From: Camelimonas fluminis
Lineage (GTDB): Bacteria; Pseudomonadota; Alphaproteobacteria; Rhizobiales; Beijerinckiaceae
DNA: 55,209 nucleotides
Reading direction: 5' to 3'
Assembly (NCBI RefSeq): GCF_014656355.1
Contig: NZ_BNCG01000014.1
Location: 1-55,209 of the forward strand
This document shows, in pieces, positions 9,590-18,463 of this stretch (positions within the stretch are counted from its first letter, which is position 1; each line of letters begins with the position of its first letter). Under the pieces are notes generated by a model. It worked only from the letters and a program-made list of their open reading frames with translations, was not told the DNA's origin and did no database searches. Both the position numbers and the translations under genes were made by a program.

Positions 9590-10351
9590 TCAAGCCGCGT
9601 CCTCAGCGAAAGCGGCGGCAAGCCAGGCGATCATGAAGGGCTGCATGCGGGCCGCATCGATATCAGCCGGGCCGCGCGCCAGATAGACGTCGGCCAGCTC
9701 CGGCGCGGCATCGGCGGCGATGAAGCTGCGGATGCGCGCCGCCAGTTCATCAGCCGGCAAGGCCGAGCGCGCCTCGCGCATCAGGGCGACCCGGCCACCG
9801 TCGAGCACCGCCCGCCATGTGCTGGCGAAGGCCAGTTCGCTGGCGTCGAGGCCTGTTTCCTCCGCCAGTTCGCGAACGATATTGCCCTGCAGGTCCAGCG
9901 CGCCGTCAGGGAGAACGTCCGACAGGTCGGGCGTGCCGGCGGCGAAATAGATCTGGCCCGCGTTGGCGGTGTGCCTGCCCTGAACGCCGGCGAGCCATGG
10001 CCCGTCAGCAGCGCGCAAGGCCGCCATCGAGAAACCGTTGACCACCGTTTCGTCAGGCCATCCCAGATCGCGCCAGGTCAGGAAGGCGGCGAAATCCACC
10101 GGCAGATACGTCGCTTCATAGCGCCCATCAACAATCACCGGGCGGCGCGACAGCAGCACGCGGCCGTTGAACATCCGCGGCTGGCGTTCCAGCGCCGCCC
10201 GCCAGTGCCGGTCGATCGCGTCGCGGTTGGCGTCGGCCCAGGGCCAGGGCTCTTCCACCACGCGCGCGGAAACCGTGCGCACCGGGATGATGGCCGGCGC
10301 GCCGCGCCAGGGAAAGGCGCCGCGCGCGCAGACAGCAACGCCGTCGCTCAC
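9590..10351 (-). CDS. NUDIX hydrolase family protein
   Basis: 253 residues. A degenerate Nudix box at about residues 150-180 (DLQGNIVRELAEETGLD) carries the REx2EExG core that binds metal and the diphosphate substrate. The upstream glutamate of the strict consensus is not clearly in register, as in some divergent members. The N-terminal part has WPWADANRDAIDRHWRAA, typical of an alphaproteobacterial NUDIX subgroup with no assigned substrate. The start is a GTG at 10351 that overlaps the stop codon of pdxY (GTGA), so the two are probably translated from one message and coupled. Confidence 0.82.
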   Translation of the reverse strand: MSDGVAVCARGAFPWRGAPAIIPVRTVSARVVEEPWPWADANRDAIDRHWRAALERQPRMFNGRVLLSRRPVIVDGRYEATYLPVDFAAFLTWRDLGWPDETVVNGFSMAALRAADGPWLAGVQGRHTANAGQIYFAAGTPDLSDVLPDGALDLQGNIVRELAEETGLDASELAFASTWRAVLDGGRVALMREARSALPADELAARIRSFIAADAAPELADVYLARGPADIDAARMQPFMIAWLAAAFAEDAA

Positions 10352-11196
10352 AGCTGCGTCGCCTCAAAGATACGCGACGGCGCCACGAATTCCTCCTGGG
10401 CCAGAACCAGTTGCAGTTCGCTCTGGCCGGATGCGGCCGTGGCGGCCAGCAACCCATGCACCGAGGAGGCGGCGGCGCTGACAGCGCTGGCTATGGAGCG
10501 CTCGCGCAGATAATGGGTGAAGAACAGCGCCGCCGTGACGTCGCCGGCGCCGGTGAAATAGCGGTCGATGCGCGGCGTGCGCACGCCCCAGACGCCCTCG
10601 GGGCCAGACGCGACCATATCAATGCAATCGTCCGGCGTTTCCGCCGTGTGCAGCGAGGTGATCAGCAGGATGGAAGGGCCAAGCCCGTGGGCGATCCGAA
10701 TGGCTTCGCGCGCTTCCGCCATTGATGCGACCGAGCAGCCTGACAGCAATTCCAGCTCAAACTGGTTGGGCGTGGCCACATCGGCGGCGGGCATCGCCTG
10801 GCGGCGCATGAACTCCGGCACGTCCGGTCGCACGAAGACGCCGCGCCCCACGTCGCCGATCACAGGATCACAGCAATACAGCGCGCCAGGATTCGCGGCC
10901 CGCACCCGCGCCGCCACGTCAAGGATGGCGTCGCCGATCGCCGCCGAACCCGCATAGCCGGAAAGCACGCCGTCGCATTGCGGAAACACCCCGCGCGCTT
11001 CGACGCCGCGTGCGATCTCCGAGATCATCGCCCCCTCGAACACCGGCCCTGTCCAGTCGCCATAGCCCGTGTGATTGGAAAACTGCACGGTGAGAATCGG
11101 CCAGACATCGACGCCCATGCGCTGCATCGGAAACACCGCAGCCGCATTGCCGACATGACCATACGCAACGTGGGACTGGATGGACAGGATGTTCAT
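10348..11196 (-). CDS. pdxY: Pyridoxal kinase
   Basis: 282 residues, the size of PdxY-type pyridoxal kinases. It phosphorylates pyridoxal with ATP in the vitamin B6 salvage pathway. Signatures are the N-terminal MNILSIQSHVAYGHVGNAAA, the substrate-loop region HTGYGDWTG, CDPVIGD, TPNQFELELLSG and the ATP/anion-hole segment DRYFTGAGDVTAALF. ATG at 11196 with GGGAGA upstream fits the family start. It is the first gene of a two-gene unit with the NUDIX protein. Confidence 0.95.
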   Translation of the reverse strand: MNILSIQSHVAYGHVGNAAAVFPMQRMGVDVWPILTVQFSNHTGYGDWTGPVFEGAMISEIARGVEARGVFPQCDGVLSGYAGSAAIGDAILDVAARVRAANPGALYCCDPVIGDVGRGVFVRPDVPEFMRRQAMPAADVATPNQFELELLSGCSVASMAEAREAIRIAHGLGPSILLITSLHTAETPDDCIDMVASGPEGVWGVRTPRIDRYFTGAGDVTAALFFTHYLRERSIASAVSAAASSVHGLLAATAASGQSELQLVLAQEEFVAPSRIFEATQL

Positions 11197-11586
11197 GGGG
11201 TCTCCCTGGCTGAGCGGGATAAAGGCGGCGGCGCTCGTACGCCCCGACGCTGTCGGACGTCGCCCCGGACCGAGGCCGCGCCGCTGGCAAATTAACTGCT
11301 TTGCGATGACGCGCCAGCCCCCTCCATTACAGCGCGGCAAAGACGCAACGAAGAGACAGGCGCATCGACGCGAGGTCCCGGCGGCCCCGTCCGGATTTGG
11401 TTTGATGAACGCAACTGCGCCCATTTCCCAGGATATTTCTTTTCAGGATATCGCTTGCCCAGGGAGTTCTTGCCCAGTCTCTTGTCCAGCAGATCTCGGC
11501 AACCCATACGGGCGGGCGGCGGCGATTTCGCCAGCCGGCCCGCACCGTCTACGATGCATCGCAGCCACCTCCGCCCTGGACACCAG
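11197..11586. other. Divergent region, pdxY / DedA
   Basis: 390 bases with no recognisable gene. AGGATATTTCTTTTCAGGATATCG near 11430-11455 contains a short direct repeat (AGGATAT) that might be part of a promoter or operator. Confidence 0.35.
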
Positions 11587-12111
11587 ATGAATTTCACAGA
11601 AATCGCACAGACGGTCACCAGCTTCATCCAGCAGCATCAGGCGTGGGCGCCCTTCATCGTCGGCGCGCTGGCCTTCGCCGAATCAATGGCGATTGTTTCA
11701 TTTATCGTGCCGGCCACAGGCATGCTGCTGGCGATCGGGGCCCTGCTCGCAGCCAGCGGCATACCGTTCTGGCCGGTATGGGCGGGCGCTGCGATCGGGG
11801 CGATTCTCGGCGACTGGATTTCGTACGCGGTCGGCTATTGGCTGAAAGACAGCATTCGCGGCTACTGGCCGTTTTCGCGCGTGCCCCACTTCATGGACAG
11901 GGCCGAGGCATTCACGCGCAAATGGGGCGTCCCGGGCGTATTCATCGGGCGTTTCTCCGGTCCGTTGCGCGCCTTCGTGCCGCTTGCCGCCGGCGTATTT
12001 CACCTGCCGCATATTCCTTTCCAGATCGCCAATATATCATCCGCCATGATCTGGAGCTTCGCCATGCTGGCCCCCGGAGAAGCGCTTAACTGGTTCAGGC
12101 ACTTACAATAA
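11587..12111 (+). CDS. DedA family (SNARE-associated/VTT domain) membrane protein
   Basis: 174 residues with several hydrophobic segments. The DedA/VTT signature is visible: FAESMAIVSFIVPATGMLLAIG (start of the re-entrant region), GAILGDWISYAVGYW and FIGRFSGPLRAFVPLAAGV. DedA proteins are inner-membrane proteins implicated in recycling of lipid carriers such as undecaprenyl phosphate and in membrane homeostasis; the role of this one is not known. ATG at 11587 starts at the typical position; an in-frame ATG at 11554 would add 11 residues. A small gene follows 71 bases later behind an AT-rich spacer. Confidence 0.9.
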   Translation: MNFTEIAQTVTSFIQQHQAWAPFIVGALAFAESMAIVSFIVPATGMLLAIGALLAASGIPFWPVWAGAAIGAILGDWISYAVGYWLKDSIRGYWPFSRVPHFMDRAEAFTRKWGVPGVFIGRFSGPLRAFVPLAAGVFHLPHIPFQIANISSAMIWSFAMLAPGEALNWFRHLQ

Positions 12112-12182
12112 ATACATTGCATGATATAGTATATTCTATCTCGTCTCTTCTATTCATCGTGTGACGACTGGGAGACTGACTG

Positions 12183-12476
12183 ATGGAACAACTGATTTCT
12201 CTCGCCATGAACCTGATCGGCGGCGCCGCCGGCGGCGGCATGACTGGTCGCGCGGCGCCATCCGTTGACATGGGCAGCGCCATCAACGCCGTAGCCGGAG
12301 CGGTTGGCGGCGGCGTACTGGGCCAGGCGTTGCAGACAGCATTGCCAGCGCTGCAGAGCTCATCTGCAACGGATTTCACCGCTCTCGCCGGCAATCTCGT
12401 CGGCGGAGGCGCCATGGGCGCCGTCGTTACGGCAATCGTCGGCCTCGTGCTGAACCGGCTGCGCCCGTCAAACTGA
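12183..12476 (+). CDS. Small Gly/Ala-rich hypothetical membrane-associated protein
   Basis: 97 residues, not recognised. It is made of alternating glycine-rich turns and hydrophobic helices: MEQLISLAMNLIGGAAGGG, then INAVAGAVGGGVLGQ, AGNLVGGGAMGAV and a C-terminal VTAIVGLVLNRL. The glycine-zipper-like pattern suggests two or more membrane-inserting helices. GGGAGA precedes the ATG at good spacing. The preceding 50 bases (12115-12165) are unusually AT-rich for this genome and contain GATATAG...CTATCTC, a likely promoter or operator site. It may be transcribed on its own. Confidence 0.75.
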   Translation: MEQLISLAMNLIGGAAGGGMTGRAAPSVDMGSAINAVAGAVGGGVLGQALQTALPALQSSSATDFTALAGNLVGGGAMGAVVTAIVGLVLNRLRPSN

Positions 12477-12676
12477 CGCCAAACCCAGTGAGCCTGGCTC
12501 ATGCGGTTTGACGGCGGGTTTCAGGCGAAGCCCTGGCGGCGCAGGCATGCCCCGCAAGGACATACGTCGTACTGTTTTGCGGCTTTGCCGGTCGCCGACG
12601 CCACAGGGCAGCGCGGCCCGATGGGGGCTGGCGCGCCGGATGCGGGCGGATCCCTCCGCCCCCACGGTCCGGCCAA

Positions 12677-12709
12677 TAAAAAACACGAACGGGCGGGCCC
12701 GTTCGTGTC
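12677..12709 (-). terminator. Terminator downstream of ilvC
   Basis: ACACGAACGGG (12683-12693) and CCCGTTCGTGT (12698-12708) form an 11-bp stem with a 4-base loop. Six T residues follow on the minus strand. It lies about 60 bases past the ilvC stop codon. Confidence 0.85.
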
Positions 12710-12769
12710 CAGATCTTCAGTGCTCGGGAAACAGCGCCGGCGCGGCGTTGCTTCCAGGTCTTTTCGACC

Positions 12770-14165
<1,396 letters not shown>

Positions 14166-14762
14166 ATGATGACCAGAAATGACCTCACTGCCCCCGCCGC
14201 CGCCAACGCGCCGCCGCCGACCCAGGCGGCCGACCTCGTCGCGGCCTGGCGGGACGCCGGCTACGAAAAATGGTTCAACCGCGACGACGCCTTCGACGCC
14301 ATGCTGCGCGAGCGCTTCGGCGAGGCCCAGGCCGCGGCGGCGCATGGCCTGCTGGACGACTGGCAGGCGACGCCGGAGGGCGCTCTCGCCCTGGTGCTGC
14401 TGCTCGACCAGATTCCGCGCAACATCCACCGGAGCACGCCGGCGGCCTTCGCCACCGACCCTGCGGCGCGACGGGTCGCCGCCGCCAGCCTGGAGCGCGG
14501 CTACGACACGCGGGTTGCGCCGGAGTTGCGCAGCTTCTTCTATCTGCCGTTCATGCACTCGGAAGAGCTGGCTGACCAGAAGCGTTGCGTCGCCCTGTAC
14601 CAGGCGCTCGGCAACGCCGATAGCCTGCGCTATGCGGAGGAACACCACGACATCATCGCCCGCTTTGGCCGTTTTCCGCATCGCAACCGCATTCTGGGAC
14701 GCGAAACGTCGGCGGACGAGCAGGCCTACCTCGAAGACGGCGGCTTTACCGGCGGGCAGTGA
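14166..14762 (+). CDS. DUF924 family protein
   Basis: 198 residues. The DUF924 fold is shown by YEKWFNRDDAFDAMLRERF, LALVLLLDQIPRNIHRSTPAAF, then FFYLPFMHSEELADQKRCV and the closing RYAEEHHDIIARFGRFPHRN. The family is TPR-like and all-helical, and of unknown function. The first 20 residues are Ala/Pro-rich and probably unstructured. ATG-ATG occurs at the start, so 14169 is an equal alternative. The gene converges on ilvN with 38 bases between stops. Confidence 0.92.
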   Translation: MMTRNDLTAPAAANAPPPTQAADLVAAWRDAGYEKWFNRDDAFDAMLRERFGEAQAAAAHGLLDDWQATPEGALALVLLLDQIPRNIHRSTPAAFATDPAARRVAAASLERGYDTRVAPELRSFFYLPFMHSEELADQKRCVALYQALGNADSLRYAEEHHDIIARFGRFPHRNRILGRETSADEQAYLEDGGFTGGQ

Positions 14763-14800
14763 GCCCGCCACAAGCCTTCTGGAACCCGGCCTTTTGAACC

Positions 14801-15334
14801 TCAGCCCTTGGATGATCCGCGCGGCAGGGCGGCGACGCCCGTGCGGGCTACGTCCACGACGCCGGTTTCGGCCATGACGCGGATGAACCGGTCAACCTCA
14901 TCGATGGCGCCGGTGAACTCGAAGATGAACGAGTTCAGCGTGGCGTCGAGGGTGCGGGCGCCAAAGGCCTGGGCGAGACGCAGGGCCTCGACGCGGTGTT
15001 CGCCGCGGCCGGCCACCTTCACCAGCGCCAGTTCGCGCTCCACGGCCTCGCCACTGGCGGTGAGGTCGTCGACCCGGTGCACCGGCACCAGCCGGTCAAG
15101 CTGCGCCATGATCTGGGCGATCGCCGCGTCGTCGCCAGAGGTAACGATGGTGATGCGCGAGAGGTGCTCCTCATGCTCGGTCTCGGAGACGGTGAGGCTC
15201 TCGATATTGTAGCCACGCCCCGAGAACAGGCCGGCGATGCGCGCAAGAACGCCCGGTTCGTTGTCGACAATCACCGCCAGGGTGTGGCGGGCGATTCTCT
15301 GGGCGGCCGGCGCGTCGGAATAGTGCGATTTCAT
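14801..15334 (-). CDS. ilvN: Acetolactate synthase small (regulatory) subunit
   Basis: 177 residues, family-typical length. This is the regulatory subunit that binds valine and activates the IlvB catalytic subunit. An N-terminal ACT domain shows RHTLAVIVDNEPGVLARIAGLFSGRG, followed by YNIESLTVSETE. A second regulatory part follows at about residues 95-165 and includes ELALVKVAG. It is downstream of ilvB on the same strand but is separated from it by a GST gene, with 81 bases between the GST and ilvN. The ribosome-binding site is weak. Also named ilvH. Confidence 0.95.
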   Translation of the reverse strand: MKSHYSDAPAAQRIARHTLAVIVDNEPGVLARIAGLFSGRGYNIESLTVSETEHEEHLSRITIVTSGDDAAIAQIMAQLDRLVPVHRVDDLTASGEAVERELALVKVAGRGEHRVEALRLAQAFGARTLDATLNSFIFEFTGAIDEVDRFIRVMAETGVVDVARTGVAALPRGSSKG

Positions 15335-15415
15335 CAGTTGTACCCAGTCTTTGGCGTGACCCGGCAGCGGCCCTCAGGGCCGGCGGCAGCCGTTATTTCA
15401 AACAAAGGACGCGCA

Positions 15416-16084
15416 TCAGAAACGTGCGGCCAGCGTCTCGTCGATAGTGTCGTAATCGGGAATGCCCGGCTCCTTCAGCCCCGCCGCGCGCCACTCCTGA
15501 AAGGCCGGCAGCGCCAGCACCGCATCCATATAGGCCCGGCAGACGTCATCGACCGGAATGGAGTAGCCATCGAGGCGGCAAACGACCGGCGCATACATGG
15601 CGTCGGCGGCGGTGAAACCGCCGAAGAGGAACGGCCCCGACGCGCCATGCTTTTCGCGCAGCCCGCGCCAGATGGCGCAAACCCGGGCAACGGCCGCGTC
15701 GACGGCCTCGCCCCGGTCGCGGGCGGCGAACCGCATGCCGAGATTCATCGGGCAGGCCATGCGCAGGGCCTGGAAGCCTGAGTGCATCTCGGCGGAAACG
15801 GAGCGGGCCACGGCCCGGGCGGCCGCATCGGACGGCCACAGGCCCGCTGCGGGAAACCGCTCGGCGACATATTCGATGATCGCCAGCGAATCCCACACCG
15901 TGAGATCGCCATCCCGCAAGACCGGCACGACGCCGGATGGGGAATGCCTGGCGATCTCCGCCTTCGTGTCCGGCTGACGCAGGATGACGACCTGCTCATC
16001 GAACGGGACGCCGGCGACGCGCATGGCGAGCCAGGGGCGCAGCGACCACGACGAGTAGCGTTTGCTGGCGACGATCAGCTTCAT
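15416..16084 (-). CDS. Glutathione S-transferase family protein
   Basis: 222 residues. The N-terminal thioredoxin-like domain shows KLIVASKRYSSWSLRPWLAM, with SSWS at the catalytic serine position, SGVVPVLRDGDLTVWDSLAI for glutathione binding (the cis-proline VP and a D-S pair), and then an all-helical C-terminal domain. The partner substrate is unknown. The ATG at 16084 has GGGAG nine bases upstream; a GTG two codons earlier would be too close to it. Its position between ilvB and ilvN on the same strand makes it part of the ilv transcript unless the 9-bp stem-loop at 16162-16192 separates them. Confidence 0.9.
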   Translation of the reverse strand: MKLIVASKRYSSWSLRPWLAMRVAGVPFDEQVVILRQPDTKAEIARHSPSGVVPVLRDGDLTVWDSLAIIEYVAERFPAAGLWPSDAAARAVARSVSAEMHSGFQALRMACPMNLGMRFAARDRGEAVDAAVARVCAIWRGLREKHGASGPFLFGGFTAADAMYAPVVCRLDGYSIPVDDVCRAYMDAVLALPAFQEWRAAGLKEPGIPDYDTIDETLAARF

Positions 16085-16161
16085 ATCCACATACTCCCGG
16101 CTGCAAAAGCCCTGACTGTGAATTCCCAGGCAGTGGGCTCCCAGGGTTACCGGCGCCGCAG

Positions 16162-16192
16162 TTTCAGGCGAAACGGTCCGCCCCGCCTGAAA
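16162..16192 (-). other. Intercistronic stem-loop between ilvB and the GST gene
   Basis: TTTCAGGCG (16162-16170) and CGCCTGAAA (16184-16192) form a 9-bp stem. There is no T-run on either strand, so it may be an RNA processing or stability element rather than a terminator. Confidence 0.45.
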
Positions 16193-16201
16193 CAGACCGC
16201 G

Positions 16202-17962
16202 TCAGACGAGCATCTTGCCGGCTTCGTCGATCACCGAACCAATGTCGGTGGCGGCGTCGCCGAGGATCATCTCGTTGTGCGCCTTGCCCGACGGAATCAT
16301 CGGGAAGCAGTTTTCCATCTTGTCGACGATGCAGTCGAAGATCACCGGACGGTCGGTGTTGATCATCTGCAGGATCGCCGCGTCGAGCTCCTTCGGATCG
16401 CTGCAGCGGATGCCGACGCCGCCGTAGGCCTCGGCCAGCTTGACGAAGTCCGGCAGGGCCTCCGAATAGCTTTCCGAATAGCGGCCGCCGTGCAGCAGTT
16501 CCTGCCACTGGCGCACCATGCCCATGTATTCGTTGTTGAGGATGAAGATCTTCACCGGCAGCCGGTGCTGCAGCGCCGTCGACATCTCCTGCATGTTCAT
16601 CAGGATCGACGCCTCGCCCGCCACGTCGATCACCAGGGCGTCCGGATGAGCCATCTGCACGCCGATGGCGGCGGGCAGACCGTAACCCATGGTGCCGAGA
16701 CCACCGGAGGTCATCCAGCGGTTTGGCTCCTCGAACTTCAGGAACTGCGCCGCCCACATCTGGTGCTGGCCCACCTCGGTGGTGAAGTAGACGTCGCGGT
16801 CCTTCGTCAGCTCCTGCAGACGCTGCAGGGCGTACTGCGGCTTAATGGTCAGATCCGAATTGTGGTAGGCGAAACCGTTGCGGGCGCGCCAGGCGTCGAT
16901 CTGCTTCCACCAGGCGTCCAGGGCCGTCCTGTCCGTGCGCCCGCCGGCGACGCGGTAAAGACGCACCATGTCCTCGAGCACGTGGGCGCAGTCGCCGATG
17001 ATCGGCACGTCGACCTTGACGTTCTTGTTGATCGACGAGGGGTCGATGTCGATGTGAACCTTCTTCGAACCCGGCGAAAACGCGTCCAGACGGCCGGTGA
17101 TGCGGTCGTCGAAACGGGCGCCGACGCAGATCATCAGATCGCAGTCATGCATGGCCATGTTGGCCTCGTAGGCGCCGTGCATGCCCAGCATGCCCAGGAA
17201 CTGGTTGTCCGAGGCCGGGAACGCGCCAAGGCCCATCAGCGTCGAAGTGATGGGGAACCCGGTCAGGCGCACCAGCTCGCGCAGCAGCGCGGAGGCCTCG
17301 CGGCCAGAATTGATGACGCCGCCGCCGGTGTAGAAAATGGGCTTTTTCGCTTCGCCCATCATTTTCACGGCGGTGCGGATCGCCTCCAGATCACCCTTCA
17401 CCTTCGGGCGATAGGTCTTGTGCTGGTTGTCGCGCGGCCGCTCATAGCTGCCGGAAGCGAACTGGATGTCCTTCGGAATATCGACAACCACCGGCCCGGG
17501 GCGCCCGTTTGAGGCCACATAGAAGGCCTCGTGCAGGATGCGCGGCAGGTCCTCGATGCGCTTCACCAGATAGTTGTGCTTGGCGCAGTGGCGGGTGATG
17601 CCAACCGTGTCGCACTCCTGGAAGGCGTCCGAGCCAATCAGATGAGTCGGCACCTGGCCGGTGATGCAGACCAGCGGGATCGAATCCAGCAGGGCGTCGG
17701 CGAGACCGGTCACGGCATTGGTGGCGCCAGGACCCGAGGTGACGAGCACGCAACCGACCTTGCCGGTGGAACGGGCATACCCTTCAGCGGCGTGCACGGC
17801 GCCCTGCTCATGGCGGACAAGAACGTGACGCACCTTTTCCTGATGGAACATGGCGTCATAGATCGGCAGCACGGCGCCGCCTGGATAGCCGAAGATGTGC
17901 TCGACGCCCTGATCCTGGAGGGCGCGGATGACCATTTCGGCGCCGGTCATTGTCTCGCTCAT
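16202..17962 (-). CDS. ilvB: Acetolactate synthase large (catalytic) subunit
   Basis: 586 residues, full family length. It is a thiamine-diphosphate enzyme joining pyruvate with pyruvate or 2-oxobutyrate, the first common step of valine, leucine and isoleucine synthesis. The N-terminal TPP domain has FGYPGGAVLPIYDA and RHEQGAVHAAEGYAR with the catalytic glutamate at about 52. The middle domain follows; the C-terminal TPP domain has GGLGTMGYGLPAAIG and, at the cofactor motif, VAGEASILMNMQEMST, where the second residue of the usual GD pair is glutamate. ATG at 17962 with GGAG upstream. It is the first structural gene after an attenuator leader, with the GST gene and ilvN downstream. Confidence 0.96.
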   Translation of the reverse strand: MSETMTGAEMVIRALQDQGVEHIFGYPGGAVLPIYDAMFHQEKVRHVLVRHEQGAVHAAEGYARSTGKVGCVLVTSGPGATNAVTGLADALLDSIPLVCITGQVPTHLIGSDAFQECDTVGITRHCAKHNYLVKRIEDLPRILHEAFYVASNGRPGPVVVDIPKDIQFASGSYERPRDNQHKTYRPKVKGDLEAIRTAVKMMGEAKKPIFYTGGGVINSGREASALLRELVRLTGFPITSTLMGLGAFPASDNQFLGMLGMHGAYEANMAMHDCDLMICVGARFDDRITGRLDAFSPGSKKVHIDIDPSSINKNVKVDVPIIGDCAHVLEDMVRLYRVAGGRTDRTALDAWWKQIDAWRARNGFAYHNSDLTIKPQYALQRLQELTKDRDVYFTTEVGQHQMWAAQFLKFEEPNRWMTSGGLGTMGYGLPAAIGVQMAHPDALVIDVAGEASILMNMQEMSTALQHRLPVKIFILNNEYMGMVRQWQELLHGGRYSESYSEALPDFVKLAEAYGGVGIRCSDPKELDAAILQMINTDRPVIFDCIVDKMENCFPMIPSGKAHNEMILGDAATDIGSVIDEAGKMLV

Positions 17963-18116
17963 GGTTCTTCTCCCGTCTCCGCCCGCTGTGTGCATCCGGC
18001 TTCTGGCTGGAGCAACAGCGTTTTTCGTGTTGCTGGCGCGCGATCGCCAGCTGGAGCCTGTCCTGTCGTAGGTGAGCGACGCCTGACGCCGACATCCCGG
18101 GTCTGCTTCAGGCAAC

Positions 18117-18139
18117 AAAAAAGGGCCCCGAGGGACCCT
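18117..18139 (-). terminator. Attenuator terminator of the ilvB leader
   Basis: On the minus strand AGGGTCCC and GGGGCCCT pair through a UC-centred loop with one U-G wobble (the plus-strand reading would have a C-A mismatch). Six T residues follow. It sits between the ilv leader peptide and ilvB rather than after a gene, the expected place for a transcription attenuator. Confidence 0.82.
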
Positions 18140-18143
18140 GCAT

Positions 18144-18188
18144 GCGCCATCAGCGGACCTGCGGTTGTCACCGCTCCGTCGATGGCGC
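18144..18188 (-). promoter_or_regulatory. Alternative pairing segments of the ilvB attenuator
   Basis: On the minus strand GCGCCATC inside the leader-peptide coding sequence (18181-18188) is complementary to GATGGCGC (18144-18151) just upstream of the terminator stem. This resembles the protector/preemptor pairing of amino-acid attenuators. The exact alternative folds were not computed. Confidence 0.6.
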
Positions 18189-18215
18189 CTCACATACGAT
18201 AAGAATAGCGCGCAT
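18168..18215 (-). CDS. ilvL: ilv operon leader peptide
   Basis: 15 residues: MRAILIVCEAPSTER. Four consecutive codons (18195-18206) specify Ile-Leu-Ile-Val, the three end products of the pathway. AGGAG stands nine bases before the ATG. The frame ends in TGA just before complementary segments and a U-tailed terminator. By analogy with enterobacterial ilv/leu leaders, ribosome stalling when charged branched-chain tRNAs are scarce would block terminator formation and allow ilvB transcription. The peptide itself probably has no function. Confidence 0.85.
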   Translation of the reverse strand: MRAILIVCEAPSTER

Positions 18216-18246
18216 TGCGCCTCACTCCTGTTTCGATAGTGGCGGG

Positions 18247-18275
18247 ACGCTAGCGGATGCGAAGGAAGGCGTCAA
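18247..18275 (-). promoter_or_regulatory. Promoter of the ilvL-ilvB transcript
   Basis: On the minus strand TTGACG (18270-18275) and TAGCGT (18247-18252) are separated by exactly 17 bases. The predicted start near 18240 would leave about 25 nt before the leader-peptide ATG. Confidence 0.65.
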
Positions 18276-18463
18276 CGACAATTTCTGCCGTTAATCGCAA
18301 GCGGCGATGACAATTCAGGACGCGCGCCGGCAACGCGTTCACGCCGCGCACGCGGCCTCCATAGAGCGTCTGCTCTCCAGCGTTGCTGGCGTCATCGTCA
18401 GATCGCTTCACACTACGTGCGGCGTGATCCAGCGCATGCCGAATGCAAACCGGAGATTGCCAT

